DNA of 8,266 bases, taken from Gemmatimonadales bacterium (lineage in GTDB: Bacteria > Gemmatimonadota > Gemmatimonadetes > Gemmatimonadales > GWC2-71-9). The stretch is taken from positions 1-8,266 of the forward strand of contig JACCRH010000457.1 of the NCBI GenBank assembly GCA_013813675.1. Reading direction: 5' to 3'. The notes under the pieces are model-generated. The model searched no databases. It saw nothing but the letters and a program-made list of their open reading frames with translations, and was not told where the DNA came from. Below are positions 1-6,486 of the stretch, one piece after another (within the stretch, counting starts at the first letter, position 1; each line of letters starts with the position of its first letter). The position numbers were made by a program, and so were the translations under genes.

Positions 1-2
1 GC

Positions 3-440
3 GCCGGGCCGAAGCGGGGGCCCGGCGGCAAGCTGGCGCTGGTACTGCCCATGGGCGACAAGAAGCTGCCCGGCATCGCGGCCGAGGACATCGGCAAGTG
101 CGCGCACGGAATCTTCAAGCGGGGCCGGGAGTTCATCGGCAAGACCGTGGGGATCACGGGTGAGCACCTGAGCGGGGAGGAGATGGCCGCCGGGCTCACC
201 CGCGCGCTCGGGGAGCAGGTGACGTACCAGGGGGTCTCACCGGAGGTTTACCGGAGCTTTCCGTTCCCCGGGGCTGACGACCTGGGGAACATGTTCCAGT
301 TCAAGCGCGACTTCAACGACCACTTCCGGGGCGCCAGGAGCGTGGATTTCAGCCGATCGCTCAACCCCGAGCTGCAGTCGTTCGATCAATGGCTCTCGCG
401 AAACGCCGACAAGATCCCCCTCGAGGCGGCCGCGGGTTGA
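3..440 (+). CDS. NmrA-family NAD(P)-binding protein, C-terminal part (5' end outside window)
   Basis: The frame is open from the left edge with no start in view; 145 residues are visible. The ATG at 51 is an internal methionine, because family-like sequence (GGKLALVLPMGDKKLPG) already precedes it. The block with GIAAEDIGKCAHGIFKRG, then a TVGITGEHLSGEEMA-like segment, and later FPGADDLGNMFQFKRDF and SLNPELQSFDQWL is the usual C-terminal half of NmrA/HSCARG-like proteins. These are atypical short-chain dehydrogenase-fold proteins that bind NAD(P) through an N-terminal Rossmann fold and act as redox sensors or oxidoreductases. The dinucleotide-binding glycine motif would lie upstream of the window, so cofactor preference and any catalytic residues cannot be judged. 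No signal peptide can be assessed; a cytoplasmic location is expected. It is followed by a 100-bp gap before the M24 peptidase gene. Family assignment is fairly sure; the substrate or partner is unknown. Confidence 0.82.
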   Translation, partial: AGPKRGPGGKLALVLPMGDKKLPGIAAEDIGKCAHGIFKRGREFIGKTVGITGEHLSGEEMAAGLTRALGEQVTYQGVSPEVYRSFPFPGADDLGNMFQFKRDFNDHFRGARSVDFSRSLNPELQSFDQWLSRNADKIPLEAAAG

Positions 441-474
441 TCGATTCCGGGTGACAGCCCACGCTGCAACCCGA

Positions 475-510
475 GGGAGGCCGGCCTCGTAGTCAAAGCA
501 CCAGCCTCCC
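475..510 (+). terminator. Weak hairpin after the NmrA gene
   Basis: GGGAGGC (475-481) can pair with GCCTCCC (504-510) across a 22-nt loop. The 12-bp palindrome GAGGCCGGCCTC (477-488) offers a competing fold. No T-run follows, so a role as intrinsic terminator between the NmrA gene and the M24 gene is only a guess; in such GC-rich DNA, stems like this also arise by chance. Confidence 0.2.
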
Positions 511-531
511 GCCCCGTTCCACCCTCGAACC

Positions 532-534
532 AGG
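532..534 (+). promoter_or_regulatory. Short Shine-Dalgarno-like AGG before the M24 peptidase
   Basis: AGG lies 6 nt ahead of the ATG at 541. It is minimal, but the spacing is normal, and the chosen start gives a complete signal peptide, which supports it over downstream starts. Confidence 0.35.
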
Positions 535-540
535 CCTTGC

Positions 541-1932
541 ATGCGTCTCCCTCGGTCCCTGATCCTGTCGAGCGTCGTCTTTCCGGCGACGCTCGCGGCC
601 CAGACCATCGCCGCTGGTGAATACGCCGCTCGCCGCGACTCCCTCGCGGCGCGCCTCGACAGTGGGGTCGTCGTCGCCTTCGGAGGCCGCACGCCGGTTG
701 GCCCCGACCGCTTTACCCAGCTCCCCGCCTTCCGCTATCTCACCGGGTTTCTCGAGCCCGATGCGGCGCTCGTGCTGGTCGTCCGGCCGGGGGCAAGCCG
801 CGCGACGCTGTTCACCTCGGAGCGGGACCCGCGGCGCGCCCTGTACGACGGCTTTCCGCCCGACTCGGCCGTGGTCGCCCGGCGGACCGGGGTCGACGCC
901 CGCTCGATCGGCGCGCTGCCGGGGCAGCTCGATTCGCTCGCGGCGAGCGGCCTTCCCTTCTACACCCTGCGCGACTTTGCCACCGCCGACGCCACCGAGA
1001 GCGACTCGCTCACCCGTGGCGCGCACTTCATGCGCCGGTTCGCCGAGGGGCACCCCGCTGTCACGCTGCGCGACGCGCATCCGACGCTCGACAGCCTCCG
1101 CACCCGGAAAAGCCCCGCCGAGCGGGCGATGCTCCGCCGAGCCATCGATCTCACGGTGACCGGCCTCCGTGACGTGATGCGCGCGCTGCGGCCGGGCATG
1201 TGGGAGTACGAGGCGGAAGCCATGTTCCAGTCCGCGTTCCGCCGGAACGGGGGTGACGGCACCGCGTTCGTCTCCATCATCGGCTCGGGTCCCAACTCCA
1301 CCCAATACCACTACAACGCCAACGACCGACGGATCGAGCAGGGCGACGTGGTGGTGATGGACGTGGGCGCCGGGTTCGGCGGCTACGCCGCCGACGTCAC
1401 CCGCACCCTTCCCGCCACCGGGCGCTTCAGCGCGGAGCAGCGCGCGGTCTACCAGATCGTTCGCGATGCCCAGGCTGCCGCCGAGAAGGCCGCGAGGCCG
1501 GGGGGCTCCTTCGCATCCTGGCGCGACGCGGCCCGTCAGGTGGTCGCGCGCGGCGTGGCCCGGCTCGGACTCACGGAGGGGGTCGATGCCACCTTCGATC
1601 CGCCCTGGGCCGAGCAATGCACCGGGAACCCGGTGGCCTGCACCCAGTCGTTTCTCTACATGGCGCACGGACTCGGCCACGGCATCGGGTTGGAGGTGCA
1701 CGATCGCCCCCATCCACCGCCGCGGCCTATATCCTGTTCGCCTTTGCCCAGTCGGTGCCGGCGCTGCTCGCGGCGCGGGTGGTTCAGGGAATCGGCGGCG
1801 GCACCATCGGCGTGGTCCAGGCCTACGTGGCCGATGTCTCGTCGCCGGAGCAACGCACCAAGAGTCTCGGGTGGCTCTCCGCCATCACCAGCCTGGGCGC
1901 GGTGGCGGGCCCGGCGTTCGGCTCCCTCATGA
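541..1932 (+). CDS. Secreted M24-family Xaa-Pro aminopeptidase, 3'-truncated and fused out of frame to MFS sequence
   Basis: M24 'pita-bread' metallopeptidases of this type remove N-terminal residues ahead of proline using two metal ions. Residues 1-21 form a signal peptide (MRLPRS, a hydrophobic stretch, then LAAQ), so the protein is exported. Residues about 22-180 resemble the aminopeptidase P N-terminal domain (AFRYLTGFLEPDAALVLV). The catalytic domain follows. By spacing with E. coli PepP, H257, H376 and H387 match its active-site histidines, and D274 (VVMDVGAG), D285 (YAADVTRT) and H380 (HGLGHGIGLEVHD) match the metal ligands. Homology ends at about residue 391 (position 1713). The two glutamate ligands near the C-terminus, and roughly 80 residues overall, are missing. 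The last 70 or so codons are transporter DNA read in the wrong frame, ending at TGA 1930-1932. C360 and C367, just before the histidine motif, could form a disulfide after export. As sequenced, the product should not bind both metals and is probably inactive. Confidence 0.85.
   Translation: MRLPRSLILSSVVFPATLAAQTIAAGEYAARRDSLAARLDSGVVVAFGGRTPVGPDRFTQLPAFRYLTGFLEPDAALVLVVRPGASRATLFTSERDPRRALYDGFPPDSAVVARRTGVDARSIGALPGQLDSLAASGLPFYTLRDFATADATESDSLTRGAHFMRRFAEGHPAVTLRDAHPTLDSLRTRKSPAERAMLRRAIDLTVTGLRDVMRALRPGMWEYEAEAMFQSAFRRNGGDGTAFVSIIGSGPNSTQYHYNANDRRIEQGDVVVMDVGAGFGGYAADVTRTLPATGRFSAEQRAVYQIVRDAQAAAEKAARPGGSFASWRDAARQVVARGVARLGLTEGVDATFDPPWAEQCTGNPVACTQSFLYMAHGLGHGIGLEVHDRPHPPPRPISCSPLPSRCRRCSRRGWFRESAAAPSAWSRPTWPMSRRRSNAPRVSGGSPPSPAWARWRARRSAPS
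1705..1728. other. Breakpoint joining M24 peptidase to MFS transporter
   Basis: Up to about 1713 the frame starting at 541 encodes M24 sequence ending in HDRPH. From about 1713-1728 a different frame encodes transporter sequence beginning STAAAYILFAFA. The exact point cannot be fixed, because both sides read plausibly through CCACCGCCGCGGCC. No insertion sequence, long repeat or target duplication is visible here. The peptidase has lost its C-terminus and the transporter its N-terminus, so a simple frameshift cannot explain it. Confidence 0.75.
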
Positions 1933-2810
1933 TCACGCTTGGCGGGCAGGAGTTCGTGGGCCTCGGGGCTGCCGGCCTCGCGACCCTGGTCGCGCTCTTC
2001 GCCTGGCAATTCCTCAGCGAATCGCACCGCGCGCCGGCGCCGGCCGCTCGCGCTGCCCCGCGGACCACCGGCCGGGAGGCCATCGCGCACGTCCTCGCCC
2101 GCTGGCAGGAGCCGGCGCCGCGACTCATCTGGATCTACGCGGTAGGCATCGGGGCCTTCTACGGCACCATCCAGATCGTGCCACTCCTGCTGGAGGACCG
2201 GCTCGGTGTGACCGAGCGCACCGTCGGCTATTTCGTGATGTATCTCGGCGGGATGGGCGTGGTGGTGCGCGCGCTGGTGCTGGGGCGGGCGGTGGATCGG
2301 CTCGGCGAAGCGCGACTGGCGCGGCTGGGTATCCTGATCCTGGCGGCGGGATTGATCGCAACCGGGCTGGGCCACGGCAGTGCGGCGCTCGCGGCGGGAT
2401 TCACTCTCATGCCCCTGGGAACGGCGTTCCTTTTTCCCTGCGTCACCGGATTGCTCACCCGGGTGGTGCCCGGACCGGAGCGCGGCCTCTACATGGGGGT
2501 GCAACACACTTTCGGGGGCGTGTCGCGGGTCGCCTTCCCCATCGCGGCCGGCCTGCTGATGGACCGCTTCGGTGTCGGGGTGCCGTTTTGGATCGCCGGC
2601 GTTCTGGTGCTTGGCACTCTTCCGCTCACCCGCTCGATCGGGAGCAAGTCGGAGGCGGAGCCGCCCGAGAGCAGCGAGGCGCTGCAGATCGCGGCGGCGG
2701 ACATTACCGCCGAGATGCCGGTTGCTCCGGCGACTCCGCCTCCAGTCCCGCCTCCCGCAGCAGCATCGCCCCGCCGGTCGGGCGGCCGCCCCGTCGCTCC
2801 GCCCGGGTGA
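1713..2810 (+). pseudogene. Major facilitator superfamily transporter, 5'-truncated (first two helices missing)
   Basis: MFS transporters are 12-helix proton- or solute-coupled carriers of the inner membrane. The visible sequence begins in helix 3 (AAYILFAFAQSVPALLAARVVQGIGGG), where LAARVVQGIGGG matches the conserved R-x-x-Q-G block. Further hydrophobic segments continue to a helix 12 ending VLVLGTLPLTRSI, giving about ten helices. PxxRGxxxG-like sequence (PGPERGLYMGVQ) lies ahead of helix 11. Helices 1-2 and the intervening motif A loop (GxxxDRxGRR type) are absent, and no start codon with a ribosome site exists at the break. The frame is open back to an ATG at 1617, but that stretch is peptidase DNA out of frame. 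An ATG at 1929 overlaps the stop of the upstream chimera (ATGA), so re-initiation could at most make a six- to seven-helix fragment. The C-terminal 59 residues after helix 12 are Pro/Ala/Glu-rich, and their last third lies antisense to the helicase gene. Substrate unknown; drug-efflux-like by general appearance only. Confidence 0.78.
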
Positions 2811-5643
2811 GCACGAGGCGGTCCTTGGCCCGGGTCATTCCCACGTAGAGCAGCCGGCGCGCCTCCTGGATCTCCTGTTCCCGGTTCTCGTTCAGCGCAT
2901 GGAATCCCGGCATTGCCGAGTCTTCGGCGCCGACGACATAGACCCGTGAGAACTCGAGCCCTTTGGTGGAGTGCAGGGTCAGCAGGTTGATCCGATGCTC
3001 ATCGGTCTCCGAGCCGTCGCTGCGCGAGAGCGCGATCCTCCCGAGCAGCAGGTCGATGCTTTCGGCCAGCGTCGGCGCCGCGCTCGCCTGCACCAGGGCG
3101 GAGAGCCGCGCCACCGACGTCGGATATCGTTCCTCGGCCGGTCGCTGGGTTCGGATCCGCTCGATCAACCGGGCGCCTCCCAGGCGCTCGGCCAGCTCTT
3201 CCACCGGCGGGGCGCCCGCCGCTTCCCGCTCCTCGGCATACACCTGGAGACAGTCGCCGTAGCGGCCCACCGTGGCCGGGAGCGACACGTCGCGCAGCAG
3301 GCGCTCCTCCGCCGTCGGCTCGGCGGAGTCGTCCAGCGCCAGGGCCAGTCCGAGCCAGCCGAGCAGTTGCACCAGCGCCGACCGGCGGGCGCGCGCCAAT
3401 TTCAGCGCCCCGAGATGCCGCATCACCCCGGCGAGTGCCGAGGCGTCGTCTAGCGCGTGGTGCGAGCGCCCCACGTCGACGCCGAACCGGTGCGCCAAGT
3501 CCTCGAGCTTCGCGCTTTCGTCGAGCAGCGAGCGGGCCAGCGGGAGCGTATCGTAGAAGACCAGCTCATCCACGCCGGGGAGTCCGGCGGCGAGCCGCCG
3601 CAGCACCGGCATGTCGAACCCCTGCCCGTTGTGCGCCACCAGAATGTCACCACCGACGAAGGCGCGGAAGGCAGGCCAGATCCGGTCGAACAGCGGCTCG
3701 TCGCACAGGTCGTGGTCGTAGTAGCCATGCACCTTGCTCGCCGCCGGGCTGATCGGCCGGTTGGGCCGTACCTGCTCCTCGAACTGCGCCACCACGACCC
3801 CGCCCCGTACCCGGACCGCGGCGACCTCCACGATCTCACAGTCGGCGATGTCCTTGTCGGTGGTCTCGAGATCGAACGCCACGTAGTCCTGGAACGGGGC
3901 TTCCATGCCACCGCAGTGGTGCAGCTGAAGCGCCTTGAAGAGAGCCAGCGGGCGGAAGGCGCCGGCGGGCAGGACGAGGTCGCCCGGAAGCGGACGGTCG
4001 CCGGGAAGGAGCCGCCGCACGTCGCCGCCGAGCGCGCCCTGAAGCAAGCGCACCGTCGGGATCTCGATGCCCCGGTCGGGCTCCACCCAGATCGCTCCGC
4101 CCGGTGCGGCGGTGGCGGCGATCCGCTCGGCCAGCCCCGCGGCACCGGGATAGTCGGCCGGATCGCTGAGTTCCCCCGCCCGCTCCTCCAGGGGATTGCG
4201 GTACTTCCCGATCCGCTGCGACAGGAGCTCGTCCACCAGGGTCCCGAGGGTGTCGTGGGTGCGGCCGAGCGCGGCGAGATTCTCGACGTGGAAGACGAAG
4301 CGCCACGCCTTTCTGGAATCCGCGTCGCCTTTGGCGGCACGGCCGAATGCCCGCAGCGCCGAGACCAGTTCCATGTCGTGGTAGCGGGCCCGGACCTGCT
4401 CGATGAGCGGCTGGGGGAGGACCTGCTCGGCAAAAGCCTCGATCGCCAGCAGATCGTCGGGCGACCGGACCACCCGAAGCGAAGAGAGGACGAAGGCGAT
4501 CAGCTCGTCGTCCCTGACTGACTGGCCCTGGGCCAGCCGGCAGGGAATGCCGGCCTCGATGCAGCGGGTTTCCAGATACTGGCCGGTGACGTGCGCCCGG
4601 TAGAGCAGCGCGTACTCACCCCACTGGAGCTCGGTCGCCGCGCGGTCCTGCCACAGATCCTCGAGCAGCCAGCTCGCCTCTTCGACCTCGTCGGCGAAGG
4701 CGTACGCGGCGACGCAGTGCTCGGACTCGCGGTCGGCCTCGAGCCGCTTCTCGAACAGCGCGGGGTTCAGCGCGATCACCCGCCGGGCGACGTCGAAGAT
4801 CTGCCGGGAGCAACGCCGGTTCCGCTCGAGGACGATGGGACGGGCGACTTCGAAGTCGGTGCCGAACCGCTCCAGGATCCGGGGGTCCGCGCCCGCCCAG
4901 GAGTAGATGGACTGCTCGTCATCGCCCACGGCGAAGCAGTGCCGGTGCCCGGCGGTGAGACCGGTGATCACCTCGTACTGGGCCAGGCTGAGATCCTGAA
5001 ACTCGTCCACCAACACGGCATCCCACCGGCCGCGGATCCCGGCCGCGATCTGGGGGCGGCGGCGGAACAGGTCGCCGGTGAGCGCGATGAGGTCGTTGTA
5101 GTCGAGCAGGCTGCGAGAGCGGAGTGCCTCGCGGTAGCTGGCGAAGTGCTCCAGGTCGGCTGCGCACAGCGGAAAGTGCTCCAGCTGGTGCCGCCCGAAG
5201 AGCCGGAGGAGCGGCGCCTGGCGCTCCGGGCGGATGCGAAGCCGCTGCAGCACCCGTTTCTGATAGTCCTCGTCAGCCAGCCCAAAGCCACGGCGCAGGC
5301 CCATCACGGCCGCGTGCTCCCGCAGCAGCCCGAGGCAAAGCGCGTGCAGCGTGCCGCGGGTCACCTCATCAGCCTCGGCGCCGATCTCGCGGCGGAGCCG
5401 CGACGCGATCTCGTCCGCCGCCTTGTTGGTGAAGGTGATCGCGCAGATGCGGCGAGGGTCGAGCCCCATCATCCTGATCAGGTGGGCGATCCGTCCGATC
5501 AGGCAGAACGTCTTGCCGGCCCCCGGTCCCGCCACGACGAGGACGGGGCCGAGCGGGGCTTGGATGGCGCGGAGCTGAGCGGGAGTAGGGACCGGTTCCG
5601 CCCCTGACCTGAGGGGAGAGTCGATTCCGGTCGTGGCGGTCAT
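2704..5643 (-). CDS. UvrD-like superfamily 1 DNA helicase with embedded DnaQ-type (DEDDh) 3'-5' exonuclease domain
   Basis: This is a 979-residue protein, against about 720 for UvrD. Helicase motifs occur in order: Q-motif TPAQLRAIQ (20-28), Walker A AGPGAGKT (38-45), motif Ia ITFTNKAADEI (69-79), motif II LVDEFQD (211-217), motif III VGDDEQSIYSWAGAD (239-253), motif IV LERNRR (272-277), motif V INLLTLHSTKGLEF (885-898) and motif VI RRLLYVGMTRAKDRL (929-943). Between IV and V lies a full exonuclease: Exo I FDLETT (D591, E593), Exo II AHNGQGFD (D677) and Exo III HHALDD (H728, D733), so all five DEDDh residues are present. Residues about 480-585 resemble nothing I recognise. The protein likely unwinds DNA 3'-5' with ATP and trims 3' ends, in repair or recombination. 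The start is ATG at 5643, with no good ribosome site but a TATCTT sequence 7 nt upstream, which would suit a leaderless mRNA. It is transcribed divergently from msrA and overlaps the transporter 3' end by 107 bp. Function is inferred from domains alone. Confidence 0.93.
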   Translation of the reverse strand: MTATTGIDSPLRSGAEPVPTPAQLRAIQAPLGPVLVVAGPGAGKTFCLIGRIAHLIRMMGLDPRRICAITFTNKAADEIASRLRREIGAEADEVTRGTLHALCLGLLREHAAVMGLRRGFGLADEDYQKRVLQRLRIRPERQAPLLRLFGRHQLEHFPLCAADLEHFASYREALRSRSLLDYNDLIALTGDLFRRRPQIAAGIRGRWDAVLVDEFQDLSLAQYEVITGLTAGHRHCFAVGDDEQSIYSWAGADPRILERFGTDFEVARPIVLERNRRCSRQIFDVARRVIALNPALFEKRLEADRESEHCVAAYAFADEVEEASWLLEDLWQDRAATELQWGEYALLYRAHVTGQYLETRCIEAGIPCRLAQGQSVRDDELIAFVLSSLRVVRSPDDLLAIEAFAEQVLPQPLIEQVRARYHDMELVSALRAFGRAAKGDADSRKAWRFVFHVENLAALGRTHDTLGTLVDELLSQRIGKYRNPLEERAGELSDPADYPGAAGLAERIAATAAPGGAIWVEPDRGIEIPTVRLLQGALGGDVRRLLPGDRPLPGDLVLPAGAFRPLALFKALQLHHCGGMEAPFQDYVAFDLETTDKDIADCEIVEVAAVRVRGGVVVAQFEEQVRPNRPISPAASKVHGYYDHDLCDEPLFDRIWPAFRAFVGGDILVAHNGQGFDMPVLRRLAAGLPGVDELVFYDTLPLARSLLDESAKLEDLAHRFGVDVGRSHHALDDASALAGVMRHLGALKLARARRSALVQLLGWLGLALALDDSAEPTAEERLLRDVSLPATVGRYGDCLQVYAEEREAAGAPPVEELAERLGGARLIERIRTQRPAEERYPTSVARLSALVQASAAPTLAESIDLLLGRIALSRSDGSETDEHRINLLTLHSTKGLEFSRVYVVGAEDSAMPGFHALNENREQEIQEARRLLYVGMTRAKDRLVLTRAERRGGRPTGGAMLLREAGLEAESPEQPASRR

Positions 5644-5650
5644 CCTGGAA

Positions 5651-5656
5651 AAGATA
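5651..5656 (-). promoter_or_regulatory. Possible -10 element of the helicase gene
   Basis: Read on the minus strand this is TATCTT, four of six matches to TATAAT, ending 7 nt before the ATG at 5643. No convincing -35 hexamer lies at 16-18 nt. If it is used, transcription would begin at or next to the start codon. It falls in the 96-bp divergent region (5644-5739) shared with msrA, which must hold both promoters. Confidence 0.22.
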
Positions 5657-5723
5657 CCCCGCTCCGGGCGCTCCGCTTGAGAACCGTTGGCCGCTCAGCG
5701 ACGTTAGTAGGGAAGCCTCCCAC

Positions 5724-5727
5724 GGAG
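5724..5727 (+). promoter_or_regulatory. Ribosome binding site (GGAG) selecting the msrA start
   Basis: GGAG lies 12 nt before the ATG at 5740, a slightly long spacing. It supports that ATG over the in-frame TTG at 5677, which has no ribosome site and would put 21 polar residues ahead of the signal peptide. Confidence 0.4.
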
Positions 5728-5739
5728 CCGAGAAACACT

Positions 5740-6447
5740 ATGCGGGTATCTCATCGTCTGGCTGCATCCGCCCTGGTGGCGGCGATCCTCGTTCCGGCAG
5801 TGATGTTGTTGTCACCAACGCGTTTCGGCCTGGCTCGGGCGGAGGCGGCGGCGCTCGTCGCCATGGCTCCTGAGCCGGCGCCGGCCGGGGTCGCGGCCTC
5901 CAGCGACACCGCCGTGTTCGCCGGGGGCTGCTTCTGGGGCGTCGAGGCGGTGTTCGAGCACCTCGAAGGAGTGTCCTCGGCGGTCTCGGGGTATGCCGGA
6001 GGATCGGCGGCGGCGGCCTCCTATGACCAGGTGAGCTCGGGGTCCACGGGGCACGCCGAGGCGGTACAGGTGGTGTATGACCCGGGCAAGATTTCTTACG
6101 ATCAGCTCCTGCAGATCTTTTTCACCGTGGCTCACGATCCCACCCAGCTCAACCGGCAGGGCCCTGACCACGGGACCCAATATCGGTCGGCGGTGTTCTA
6201 CCGGGGCCCGGCTCAGCGGCAGGCCACCGAGCGGTATATCGCCAAGCTGGGGAAGGCGGGACACTACCGCGAGGCGATCGTGACCGAAGTGACGCCCTTG
6301 CAGGCCTTCCACCTGGCGGAGGGGTACCATCAGGACTACCTGGTGCGTCATCCCAACCAGCCCTACATCGTGATCAACGATGCGCCGAAGTTGGAGCATC
6401 TGCGGCGGCAGTTCCCCGCCTTGTACCGGGAGCCGGGCAGGAGCTGA
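5740..6447 (+). CDS. msrA: Peptide methionine-S-sulfoxide reductase MsrA, exported form
   Basis: The 235-residue product reduces methionine-S-sulfoxide in proteins back to methionine. The catalytic motif AGGCFWGVE (61-69) contains nucleophile C64. The rest of the MsrA signature follows: SGYAGG (83-88), STGHAEAVQVVYDP (102-115), HDPTQLNRQGPDHGTQYRS (132-150) and FHLAEGYHQDYL (190-201). An N-terminal signal sequence or anchor (MRVSHR, hydrophobic 7-24, then Ala-rich residues with a possible ARA/AEA cleavage site near 32-37) precedes the enzyme domain, so it should act outside the cytoplasmic membrane. C64 is the only cysteine in the protein. It therefore lacks the C-terminal resolving cysteines of many MsrAs and must be regenerated by an outside thiol or partner. 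There is no fused MsrB domain. It stands alone, divergent from the helicase gene and convergent with mobB. Identity is very secure; export is an inference from the N-terminus. Confidence 0.95.
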   Translation: MRVSHRLAASALVAAILVPAVMLLSPTRFGLARAEAAALVAMAPEPAPAGVAASSDTAVFAGGCFWGVEAVFEHLEGVSSAVSGYAGGSAAAASYDQVSSGSTGHAEAVQVVYDPGKISYDQLLQIFFTVAHDPTQLNRQGPDHGTQYRSAVFYRGPAQRQATERYIAKLGKAGHYREAIVTEVTPLQAFHLAEGYHQDYLVRHPNQPYIVINDAPKLEHLRRQFPALYREPGRS

Positions 6448-6467
6448 CCGGTAGAGCGCGGGGAGCC

Positions 6468-6485
6468 GGCCTCCCGCGGGAGGCC
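6468..6485. terminator. Perfect palindrome between convergent msrA and mobB, likely bidirectional terminator
   Basis: GGCCTCCCGCGGGAGGCC is an exact 18-bp palindrome in the 39-bp gap between the two stop codons, which face each other. It can form an all-GC stem in RNA from either strand. On the + side it is followed by TTCATTT, only a weak U-tract. Position and symmetry favour a shared terminator. Confidence 0.5.
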
Positions 6486-6486
6486 T

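Noticed and set aside
493..1713. Long minus-strand open frame opposite the M24 peptidase gene
   Set aside because: Its residues are Arg/Gly/His/Val-rich with no recognisable motif, while the plus strand has a signal peptide and a complete set of M24 active-site blocks. It is a by-product of high-GC third positions.
1690..1740. Single-base sequencing frameshift as the explanation of the M24/MFS frame change
   Set aside because: A frameshift would leave the peptidase C-terminus in another frame. Instead the sequence after the junction is a different protein family.
3457..5607. Two long plus-strand open frames (3457-4521 and 4591-5607) opposite the helicase
   Set aside because: They mirror the helicase codons and contain no family motif; the minus strand carries all the helicase and exonuclease signatures in order.
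2704..5643. Helicase-exonuclease as part of an anti-phage defence system
   Set aside because: The domains would fit, but the neighbours are housekeeping-type genes (msrA, a transporter, mobB), with no methylase, toxin, integrase or other defence gene nearby.
5677..5739. Upstream TTG start for msrA
   Set aside because: It would place 21 polar residues before a well-formed signal sequence and has no ribosome site; ATG 5740 is preceded by GGAG.
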